Assembly (NCBI GenBank): GCA_030180135.1
Contig: CM058230.1
Location: 23,396,067 to 23,460,066 of the forward strand
Direction of reading: 5' to 3'
Length of the DNA stretch: 64,000 nucleotides
Origin: Orychophragmus violaceus
Taxonomy: Eukaryota > Streptophyta > Magnoliopsida > Brassicales > Brassicaceae
Every line of letters begins with the position of its first letter. The first letter of the stretch is position 1. Position numbers and translations under genes: made by a program. Positions 54,742 through 64,000 of the stretch are shown in pieces. The notes beneath the pieces were generated by a model. That model did no database searches. It saw only the letters and a list, made by a program, of their open reading frames with translations, and was not told the DNA's origin.

Positions 54742-57242
54742 GTATTGGATACTGATTGTGGCACTGATATTTGTTTTAATATGCAGAGCCTGAACAACAG
54801 TAGAACGTTGAAGGAAGGGCAAGTGGAACTGCGTGTCTGGAAGGAGCTTGGGATGCTGCCTCAGCCGTAGGGTTTTCACTTGTAGATGCCTTTGAGGCTT
54901 GGTTTTGAATTAAGTAATTGCTACAATGTACCTGCTTTAAGCAGAGTTGTTTTTCATTTTCTTGTGAAGAATTTGAATGTTTTCATTTTGATAAAGACAA
55001 GTTTTGTTCTTTTGATCTTAATGAAATGTTAATTGTAGCACCCTATTCAAGGAATGGGTTTTATATCTTAAACCAAAGAGTGCCTAAAAGTAACATAAAT
55101 ACCAAATTGGTTTAAATCTGATGAATTAAACCTGATTTTTCTAGGCATAAATGTTTTGGTCAAATAGAGTAAATTGGATTCAGAAACCCCATAGTTATGG
55201 ACTTTTGGGCTCATTTGAATGGATATCTTATGAGACTTGAATTCTGCTTACTGGACCAAAAGACAAAGGGCCCATCTTAGCCGAGCTAGAGAAAGGCCCA
55301 AAGGCTTATTGGAGATTGAACATACTCATGTATGTGGTCCGATGAGCAGTAATGCCAGAGAAAATTTCCTGTACTTCATTGTCTCTACTGATTACTTCAG
55401 TGAGTGTGACTGTGTTCATTTGATGAGACACAAGTCGGAATTCTTTGACATGGTCGAAAGAGTTCCAGAATGAAGTATAGAATCTGAATGACAGAAGTAT
55501 TAAGACTCTGGATTAGATCACGAGTGAGAATACTTAAGTCATTGATTGTGTGATCATCTGAATGAGTGTGAAGTCGTTTCACAGCTCAATTCTCCTGAAA
55601 ACCTTGAGGTATTTCTGTGAGAAAGAATCAGATCTTATTAGAAATGATTAAACATGAGTCACACGAATCTTCCATGATATTCTTTAAGAATAACGCTCTA
55701 GAAATATCTAAGTTTACGCTGAAATAGTTCCACCAATATCAGTTGAAAGACACCACGTAAATGTGGATTGGAATCGATCCAAATTCGTCTTTACTGAGTA
55801 TTTGTAGTTGTGCTACTTCGCTGGTTGTCCTAGGGAAACCAAGGCTTGTTACTTTTACGTCCATTATGTTTTCTAAGAAGGGAAGTTACTTTCCAAGAAG
55901 AACAGTGGGAGTAAAAGTATAACTCGAAGAAATTCGAGAAATACAGGAGGCTTCTCAACCCGTTGAGGGAGAGCAACGGATGTATTTACAGATTTCTGTA
56001 GAATCTACACCTGTAGAGCCTGAAGTTCGCAGATATGAATGAATCAGTCACTAATTCGAGAGTGATTTCTCGTCATTAGTTGAACCTGATGATCATTGAA
56101 AGTTCGCATGATCTGATGATCATTGAAAGCGACGAATCTGCGAAATTCAAAGAAGCGAAAGTGAGCCCGGACTCCGAAAAGTTATACTGTACGTAAGTTA
56201 GCTTCATCAATCCATTCATGGATGGAAGCAAACATATCGGAGTTGGAATTTTCGTTCTGTTGAAGTAGTCAAGGTTTTGACTTGAACAGGAACGAAATGG
56301 AACTGTGCGTTTACTAAAAGATAAGTGGGAGCAATATTGCATTTCTCATAGTGTATGTCCATGACATACTGATTCTCGAAAATAACGTTCCAATGCTGCA
56401 GTTGGTAAAGGACTGGCTTGGGAGTTGGTTTTATGATTGACATGGGTAAAGCCACGTAGTTCTTGGATTTTGGATCTAAAGATAAAGATCCAAAAGAGCT
56501 GGTAGGACAAAGTCAGGATTCTTAAATTGACAAAGTCCTACACGTAATCAGCAATCCAAGAAGGGTTTTATGCCAATGTCATATGGCATTACGTTAAGCG
56601 AGATACAGTGTCCTACGATAACTGCTGAGCTTGAAAGCATGGATAGGATTCCATATGCGACGGCAATTGGATCTATCATGTATGCCATGACACGTACTTG
56701 TTTTGATGTTGCTTTAATGTTAAGCAAGACAAGTAAAGACCAGTCAAATCCAGCAAAGAATCACTGGATTGCCGTAAAGAATATCCTAAAGTATTTGAGG
56801 AATACTTAGGATAAGTTCTTGATTTACGGAGAAAGTGAGGTGCTACAAGTCGATAGAGTCTGAAAGGCAAGTTTCTAATAGACAAAGATAATTCCTGGTC
56901 ACAGTCCGGCTATATCTTGTGTCTAACTGGCGGTGCAAGGCACTGTTGCTGACTCCATGACTTAAGCTGAACATTTCGCAGCTTGAGAAGCGGCGAAAGA
57001 GGTTGTTTGGATAGAAGAGTTCATCACTGAACTTAATGTGATTCACAGCAAAGATGAGGCTAACTGCACATCAGAGGTCCAAACACCTTAAGGATAGGTA
57101 TAACCTATTTCGTGAGATAAATGACAGAGGTGTTAAGTAGATAAGCAAGTTTCATCGAATGAGAACGTTGCTAATCTATTAACGAAGCCACTCCTTATGC
57201 CTAAGCACGAGTCGCGGACTGTAGCTGTAGGATGAGTGAAAT
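54742..57242 (+). pseudogene. Element B pol remnant (protease, integrase, RT, RNase H)
   Basis: The order is still collinear with element F, but it is broken by many stops and indels. Protease reads DTDCGTD instead of DTGCGAH (about 54748). Integrase reads HTHVCGP instead of HTDVCGP (about 55320). The RT box reads YVHDIL instead of YVDDIL (about 56352). A short open piece at 56570-56809 (YGITLSEIQCP, PYATAIGSIMYAM) is the RT-RNase H linker. The last remnants end near 57235. None of the enzymes can function. Confidence 0.9.
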
Positions 57243-57262
57243 TAAGATGTAGTCTTAATTTC

Positions 57263-58135
57263 AGTGGGAGTTTGTAAAGGGCTTTACTTAGTTGTTTTGA
57301 AAGGTTCATGTAAACATAATATTTTATGTTTATGAAATCTAATGATTTCTGGATTATTTTTAACTGTGATATAAAATAATCGTTCCAAAATAATTCATGT
57401 CATTATATATGGGCCATCGAAGTACATGAGTAGACTTGATCCTGAAACCCCATATTTAACGAAGTGACATAAATTATAGTGTTCATAGTCGAAGGTTGTT
57501 GAAATTGGAACAACAACAACCTGTTGAGACTAGATTGTGTTGAGACTTATGACCAGGTTTCGAGGGGTCATAGATGCGCGGCATCAAAGTCGACACATAG
57601 GTATATGTAGGGGAGCATATGACCGGACATGGCCCGCGGATGAGAACTCTGCAAGATATTAATATCTGTGTCATAAGAAGTTCTCATATACGACTATAGA
57701 GTATAGTCCTTAGACCTGAGTTCGCATGCATGTGGCTGCACATGGATTAATGCGCTTTGATCATTGTCTAACGCTGTTTCGTAACTGGGAGCTATACGGA
57801 CCTTGGTTGGGTGTATTATGAATTGTGTAGTTCATAGTGATGGAACAAGACGGGATTTGTCCCTGCCGTTTAACGGAGGTAATATCTCTAGGCCAGTCGG
57901 AGATTTGATAGCTGGTAAGAGAATGGCCATTCCCAAACGGACTTGCCCAAGTCGTTTGCATTGTCAGTATCAAATTTGGTCCGATAAACATGGTCTGGCT
58001 ATATAAGGATGACACACATCTTGCCTTATGCCAGATCGAGATATTAAGACAAAAGGATTAGGGAATGTAGGATTCCAGTACAATCGGAAGATTGTTGGGA
58101 ATGTCCTTTGTAGGATTCCAGTACAAGTGGGAGAT
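57263..58135 (+). other. 3' noncoding region of element B with a duplicated LTR junction
   Basis: The counterpart of the 3' noncoding regions of elements A and F, bracketed by GTGGGAGTT (57264-57272) and GTGGGAGAT (58127-58135). Near its end a 43-bp segment covering the purine tract and the first bases of the LTR is duplicated in tandem (58068-58110 and 58111-58153). The upstream purine tract is degraded to ATCGGAAGAT. Confidence 0.8.
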
Positions 58136-58801
58136 TGTTGGGAATGTCCTGAAATCTACCGTACTATCTCTAGAAAGTATGATAAGTGTCGAGATCAGAC
58201 ATAAGTCATAAATACTGGGTGATCATGATGGCTTGCTAGAGTCCGCTCATGATCTATAAGTTTAGGACTTATTACCAGTATTGTATGATCCCGAAGGGTC
58301 ACACACCATAGCTGACAGGAAAGTTAAATGGAATTAATACGGTAAGATGCAATAGCATTTACTGTATTGGATCAGAGTTTTGGGCCAGACAAACACAGGC
58401 TTTTGTCTGATTTGTATTTTGGGCCCAAAAGATTAATGAGCCATTAGTCTAATGACTTGGGCCCATTAATGAGATATAAGAGAATCAGAAAACCCTAAAG
58501 GAAATTAGCTTCCTGCGATTTTTCTTCCTTAGCCCAGCCGTGGCTCTCTTTCTCTCTTGAATCTCTCTGTTGATCATCCATCCGGTCTAGCAGCCATCCG
58601 TGCTTGTAAGCGTGTGGATACTGAGGAGGAATAGGTGATTCATCTGTTCTAGAACTGATCTCGACATTACAATCATTCCGCTGCAAAAGGTAATGTCCAG
58701 GTTTGTTTTATGATTCGTTTTCCAAGAACCTAGATCTGTTTAAGGATTTGTGTTAGGTTGTAATTGAGAATTAAACCATGGAAAACACCCATAATCCTTC
58801 A
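58136..58801 (+). repeat. 3' LTR of element B
   Basis: 666 bp, about 99.5% identical by eye to 51392-52057. The visible differences are CTATCG/CTACCG, GACGGG/GACAGG and TTTGCA/TTTCCA. Confidence 0.95.
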
Positions 58802-58806
58802 GACTG

Positions 58807-61800
58807 CACCGCCATTCAGGCATAAGATGTAACCAGATTGCGATCAGAAATCATCTTTGTCTGTCTGAAAACTTGCGTCTGTGTAACCACTTACTACCAG
58901 CTCATTACTTCCTCCATACACCAAGAATTTATCCTTAGTATTTCTCAAATACTTCAGAATATTCTTGACTGCTGTCCAGTGACTTTCACCTGGATCCGAT
59001 TGGTATCTACTCGTCATGCTTAAAGCACAAGCAACATCTGGACGAGTACAGAGCATGGCATACATGATGGATCCCAACGCCGAGGCATAGGGAATCCGAC
59101 TCATGCGATCTCGCTCAGCAGGTGTCTCAGGACACTGCTTCTTGCTGAGACTTATGCCATAAGACATTGGTATGAATCCCTTCTTGGAATCTTGCATTCT
59201 GAACCTGTGTAAGACTTTATCGATATAAGTGTCTTGACACAGTCCAATCAATTTGTTTAATCTATCTCTATAGATTCTTATTCCAAGAATATACGCGGCT
59301 TCTCCCATGTCTTTCATTGAAAAACAACTTCTGAGCCAAGTCTTAACAGACTGTAACAACAGAACGTCATTTCCGAGAAGAAGTATGTCATCAACATACA
59401 ACACGAGAAATGCAACTGCGCTCCCACTAGTCTTCTTGTAAACACATGGTTCTTATTCGCTTCTGATGAAATCAAACTTTTTGACTGCTTCATCAAAACG
59501 AAGATTCCAACTCCGAGATGCTTGCTTCAATCCATAAATGGATCGATGAAGCTTGCATACTTTCCCAGCTGCATTTGGATCGATGAAACCTTCGGGTTGT
59601 GTCATGTACACATCCTCTTCCAGAATTCCATTAAGGAAAGATGTTTTCACGTCCATCTGCCAGATCTCATAGTCATAATGAGCTGCTGTTGCTAGGAGAA
59701 TCCGAATGGATTTAAGCATGGCGACCGGGGAATAAGTTTCTTCATAGTCAATGCCATGAATTTGTTTGAAACCTTTTGCCACCAGCCTTGCTTTATATAT
59801 CTGAATATTTCCATCCACATCAATTTTCTTCTTGAAAATCCATTTACACTCAATGGGTCTTGCACCATCGGGTAAATCAACCAAATTCCATACTTGGTTC
59901 TGTGACATGGATCCCATTTCGGATTCAGCGGCTTTTAGCCACTTTTCGGAGTCAGGGCTCATCATCGCTTTTTCAAAATTCGCTGGCTCGTCACTGTCAA
60001 TGATCAACAAATCATGACAGTTGGTTACGAGAAATCCATATCTCTCGGGTTCGTGACGGATCCTTTCGGATCGGCGAATTTCAGGCTCCACAGGCGCCGT
60101 CTCTACAACTCTTTGTAGATCCAACTGTTGCTCTTCATCTATGGGTTGAGCATTTTCCTGCGGTTCTCGAACTTCTTCGAGTTGTACTTTACTCCCACTG
60201 TTTCTCTTGGAAAGAAATTCTCTCTCAAGAAAGACGCAGTTCCGAGCAACAAACACTTTGTTCTCGGATTGGTTGTAAAAGTAGTATGCCTTGGTTTCCT
60301 TAGGATAACCAACGAAGTAGCATTTATCAGATTTGGGCTCGAGCTTATCTGTAATTAATCTCTTAACATAAGCTTCACAACCCCAAATCTTCAGGAAAGA
60401 CACATTCGGAACATTTCCAGTCCACATCTCATGTGGTGTCTTTGCAACTGATTTTGACGGAACCCTATTAAGTGTAAACGCAGACGTTTCTAGAGCGTAT
60501 CCCCAAAAGGATAATGGAAGAGTTGAGAGACTCATCATTGATCGAACCATATCTAATAAAGTCCGATACCTCCTCTCAGACACGCCATTCCATTGTGGTG
60601 TTCCAGGAGGAGTGGGTTGTGAAACAATTCCACAATCTCTCAAATGATCACTGAATTCTTGGCTTAAGTATTCTCCTCCACGATCTGATCGAAGAGCCTT
60701 AATACTTTTGCCAAGTTGATTTTGTACTTCATTTTTGGAACTCTTTGAACTTTTCAAAGGATTCCGACTTGTGTCTCATTAAATAGACATAGCCATACCT
60801 GCTGAAATCATCATCAGTGAAGGTAATGAAGTATCGAAAATTTCCTCTAGCACTTGTGCTCATTAGGCCGCATACATCCGTATGTATAAGGCCCAATAGG
60901 TCACTGGCTCTTTCATTTTGTTTGTTGAAAGGGGCCTTTGCCATTTTGCCTAGTAAACAAGATTCACATTTCTCACATGATTCATAATCAAATGAGCCCA
61001 AAAGCCCATCACTATGGAGCTTTTGAATCCGTTTCTCGTTTATGTGGCCCAAACGACAATGCCATAGAAAAGTCTGATTCGTGTCATTTGATTTGAATCT
61101 CTTGGTGTTAATGTTATAGATTGGTGTGCTTTGGTTTAAAACATAAAGCCCATTCTCTAATGGGCTGCTACCATAAAATATATCATTGTAATCAAAAGAA
61201 CAACATTTATTCTTTATTGAAAACTGATATTCTTCCATATCCAAAACAGGAATAGAAATAATATTTCTGCTTATCGCAGGTACATAGTAGCAATTATTAA
61301 GTTTTAACACCAAACCAGAAGGTAAAGACAAGTTATATGTTCCTACGGCTAATGCAGCAACTCTTGCCCCATTCCCCACGCGTAGGTTCACTTGTCCCTT
61401 TTCCAACGTCCTACTGTTGCTTAGGCCCTGCATATTTGTACAAATATGAGCACCACAGCCGGTATCCAATACCCAAGAAGTAGAACCAGAAGTAGTAACA
61501 TTTACTTCTATAACATAAATACCTGAAGATGAAGTCTCGAAAGTCTTCTTCTTCTTCTTCTTCTTCTTCTCTTCCAAGAATTTGTTACAATTTATCTTCC
61601 AATGCCCAGGCTCTTTACAGTAATGGCACTTATCAGTCTCAGATGGGCCCGGCTTGGGCTTCGGGGCTGGCGCAGGCGTGTCCTGGTTCTCAACCTGGAC
61701 TGCCTTGCCCTTTCCCTTGCCTTTGCCAAGTTTCTTAAACTTCTTACCCCTTTGTACCATAAGTACATTAGGAGTGCCCTTCTTGATATTAGGCTCAGCT

Positions 61801-62390
61801 GTCTTGAGCATGCCATGCAGTTCAGTCAACGTCTTCGTCAAGTTGTTCATGTTATAGTTCATAACAAACTGATCATAACTTGACGGCAGTGACTGAAGAA
61901 TGATGTCAGTAGCCAACTCTTGGCTATTGGGACAATCCAGTCTCCCCAGGTTATCAATATAACCCATCATCTTAATGACATGAGGACTGACCGGACTGTC
62001 CTTTGGTAGCTTGCATTCAATGAGAGATTTAACCGTCTGGTATCTCTCAGTTCGTGCTTGCTCCTGAAACATGCTTTTCAGGCTAGTAATCATCTCCACT
62101 GGCGACTCCACGTTCTCGTATTGCTTCTGCAAGTCCGAGTTCATGGTAGCCAACATGAGACAATTCACATCAACCACATCATTGGAATGCTTATCCCAAG
62201 CACTCCTTTCTGCATGTGCAGCATTGGCTCTCGGTTTTTCAGGGAGAACAGTTTCCAGGACATAGTCCCTTTTCTCCTTCTTGAGAACAATTCTCAAGTT
62301 CCGATACCATTCGAGAAAATTCGATCCATTTAACTTGTCCTTCTCAAGGACGGATCGCAGGGAGAAAGAGTTATTATGAGTGTTGGTCAT
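58807..62390 (-). pseudogene. Element A gag-pol, main part
   Basis: ATG at 62390 (NSFSLRSVLEKDKLNG). Gag with an intact zinc knuckle CHYCKEPGHWKINC is followed by a polylysine run from a (CTT)n expansion at about 61540-61570. Then come protease (DTGCGAH) and integrase HHCC and DD residues, with an extra Asp codon in FTDDDFSRY. A frameshift near 60735-60755 moves the rest of integrase and the RT N-terminus to 60757-59453. A second break near 59410-59455 precedes YVDDILLL (59404-58844). A stop then follows TDASFQTDKDDF. RNase H continues beyond element B. The polyprotein is dead, though decay is moderate. Confidence 0.9.
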
Positions 62391-62983
62391 AGCTGAGAAC
62401 AAAGAAAGGAAAAGGTTTAGTTATGATGTTCAAGAAATGAGAAATCTTAACTTTTAAGAAAACTCGCATTATATTCAAAACAATGTTTCCTCAGACGAAT
62501 ATAATGATCCAAGACCCATACTTCACTAAACTTGAGTGAGCCACTGGCTATCACCCAAATTTAGCTATCTAGGTAAGCAACAACTTTGCTGGTTATATCC
62601 AATATAACTCTTGGTTGTGGATTGACATATCATGCCCAATCCACCTGATGTCTCTGAGCCCAAAACGATTTTGATGGCCCAGTCAAGTAAACCAATCTCT
62701 TCAGTCATGTAATTGTTGATGCCTTGCACTGCAAGCCCATCAACACGATTACTTCCTGCCTTACTCATGTAATTGTTGATATCTTGCACTGCAAGCCTAT
62801 CGTACAATGAAACGAGTCTTGACAGTTGACAAGATTGGAAAGACATCAAGGATTACTTGATATTTTGATTGAGGAACGGAATCATTTAAAACGTTCAGTT
62901 TTATTATGTTTTTATTCTTATAATTAAATGATTTATCTTGCTTCGGTTCTGTGATTTCAGGTTCAATAACCTAATCATCAAAT
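62391..62983 (-). other. Leader of element A (part)
   Basis: It aligns with the gag-proximal leader of element F (43230-43800). It contains two tandem copies of a word around GTAATTGTTGAT.TCTTGCACTGCAAG at about 62705-62800. No ORF. It is cut at 62983 by element C. Confidence 0.75.
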
Positions 62984-63655
62984 TGAAGGATTTTTTAGTT
63001 GATCCTGATTCAATTCTTAGATTCATATCAACCTAAACATGCGATCTAGGTTCTTCTCAGAATAGAAACAAATGATGATCTCACCTTATACCTGTTTGCA
63101 GCGGAAAGAGATGGTATGTCTGAGATCAGAGAAACACCGAGGGATGAATCCTCCAAAGGTTCACACACGCGATCACAGGAACCAGCTGCTAGACCACAAG
63201 GAGCTCGGCGCAAAAAGAGAGAGAGAGATTTCGGCTGGGGCTAGGGTTAATTGTCCAGAAACTCGAGTTTTACCTTATAAAACTTGTCTGATTCCGTTTG
63301 GGCCATTTGGCCCAAACACCAATTAACTAGACGGCATTCGCGCACTGTGTCGACCGATACCCCTTGTGTATCGATCGACACACAGTGCCTAAACCGTTTT
63401 ATTCTCTCTAAGTACAGTAAATGCCTAGCACTTTTACCGTACTTCTGCTAAACCGTTCCTACACATTTTCCTGTTAGCTTAGGCGTGTGACCCATATGGG
63501 ATCATATAATAAAGGCAATAAGTCCAAGACTTATAGATCATGAGCGGACTCTAGCAAGCCATCATGACCCCCAGTATTATATGACTTATGTCTGATCATT
63601 GACATACTCTTACTTTCTAGAGACAGTACCGAGATTACTGGACACAATTCCAACA
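62984..63655 (-). repeat. 3' LTR of element C
   Basis: About 672 bp, TGAAGGATTTT...ATTCCAACA. It carries a palindrome pair GTGTCGACCGATAC and GTATCGATCGACAC at about 63344-63383, which the related LTR at 709-1348 lacks. The first bases are diverged from that LTR, so the left edge could be off by a few bases. Confidence 0.8.
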
Positions 63656-64000
63656 ATCTCCCACTTGTACTGGAATCTCTGTATTCATAATCCTTTTGTC
63701 ACAATATCTCAATTAGTCATAAGGCAAGATTGGTGTCATCCTTATAAAGCCTAATCTTGTTCATCGGACTCTGATTTGATACTGACAATCCAAACGACTC
63801 GGGAAAGTCCGTTTGAGCATGGCCATGCATTTTCCAGTATTCAAATCTCCGATTGGCCTAGAGATATTCACTCCATTTATATTGGAGGGACAAATTCCGT
63901 CTTGTTCCATCACTGTAAACTATTCATTTCATAATGTACCCAAACAAGGTCCTTATAACTATCGCAGAACGATAGCGTTAGACAATGATCAAAGTGCATC
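63656..64000 (-). other. 3' noncoding region of element C (part)
   Basis: It begins with the complement of the polypurine tract (ATCTCCCACTTGTACTGG) and follows the same block order as in elements F and A. It is cut by the window end. No ORF. Confidence 0.75.

Larger units (their letters stand above)
51392..58801 (+). mobile_element. Element B: very young non-autonomous Ty1/Copia element with gag but dead pol
   Basis: The target duplication GACTG (51387-51391 and 58802-58806) is perfect. The 666-bp LTRs (51392-52057 and 58136-58801) differ at about 3 positions (about 0.5%). The primer-binding site TGGTATCAGAGCC is at 52059-52071, the leader is about 1.8 kb, and gag is open, but pol is eroded with lost catalytic motifs. 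It is nested in the RNase H of element A in the opposite orientation. The combination of near-identical LTRs and an anciently decayed pol implies mobilisation by enzymes of another element. Confidence 0.95.
49538..62983 (-). mobile_element. Element A: decayed Ty1/Copia element, split by element B and cut by element C
   Basis: The 3' LTR (49538-50173), 3' noncoding region, RNase H end (to 51391), [element B with its duplication, 51392-58806], the rest of gag-pol (58807-62390) and part of the leader (to 62983) are collinear with element F. The primer-binding site and 5' LTR should lie right of the window, beyond element C. Frameshifts and stops in pol mark it as dead, although many motifs persist. 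Confidence 0.9.
62984..64000 (-). mobile_element. Element C: Copia element inserted in the leader of element A, running off the window
   Basis: It starts with a 3' LTR (62984-63655) and continues into the conserved 3' noncoding region (63656-64000). The orientation is given by the purine tract adjoining the LTR on its right side. The LTR is the same family as the one at 709-1348. If it inserted cleanly, CAAAT (62979-62983) is one copy of the target duplication. Confidence 0.85.

Overview
This window is plant nuclear DNA, almost certainly from the Brassicaceae. Two ancient single-copy genes anchor it. CCT5 (cytosolic chaperonin subunit epsilon, + strand, 9 exons, 8423-11343) is intact and encodes 535 residues. 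ALB4 (chloroplast Alb3/Oxa1/YidC-type insertase, - strand, exons between 26294 and 31467) is present only as a pseudogene. From memory these correspond to the Arabidopsis neighbours At1g24510 and At1g24490, so the pair looks like conserved synteny. The exact species cannot be named from the sequence. Nearly everything else is transposable element (TE), mostly nested.

Layout. 1-1348: leader and 5' LTR of a minus-strand Copia element whose body lies off the left edge; it is inserted into a plus-strand Sirevirus-type Copia remnant (1349-7025: integrase, RT, RNase H, an extra 3' ORF, four polypurine tracts and the 3' LTR). 7026-8422: AT-rich intergenic DNA with an RNase H-like relic, then the CCT5 promoter (site II motifs and a telo-box). 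8423-11343: CCT5. 11736-21503: a full-length, decayed L1-type LINE (- strand) flanked by 13-bp target-site duplications (TSDs). Nested in it is a 4.3-kb LTR element with no pol (16950-21217), whose 5' LTR in turn holds a 529-bp Mutator-type MITE carrying a tRNA-like pol III promoter. About 21690-26280: a 5'-truncated, very young LINE (+) ending 14 bp from the ALB4 stop codon. 26294-31467: the ALB4 pseudogene, interrupted by a 2.1-kb gag-only LTR element (28413-30505) and a GGGGACG-rich insertion in intron 1. About 31880-37740: a third, decayed LINE (+).

37803-45214: a complete Copia element (-) with 640-bp LTRs, 5-bp TSDs and one uninterrupted 1321-codon gag-pol ORF. 45790-49495: a pol-less Copia-type element arranged LTR-internal-LTR-internal. 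49538-62983: a decayed Copia element (-) split by a young nested Copia element B (51392-58801, +) and cut on its right by another minus-strand Copia element C (62984 to the window end).

How the parts relate. The minus-strand Copia elements and element B share a conserved 3' noncoding block lying between two GTGGGAG purine motifs. Several carry TCGATCGA palindromes in the LTR or leader. The most informative observation is element B: its LTRs differ at about 3 of 666 positions and its gag ORF is open, yet its protease, integrase and reverse transcriptase motifs are all destroyed. That is the signature of a gag-bearing non-autonomous element moved in trans, and plausible helper-type elements are in the same window. 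No CRISPR array, rRNA gene or functional tRNA gene was seen.
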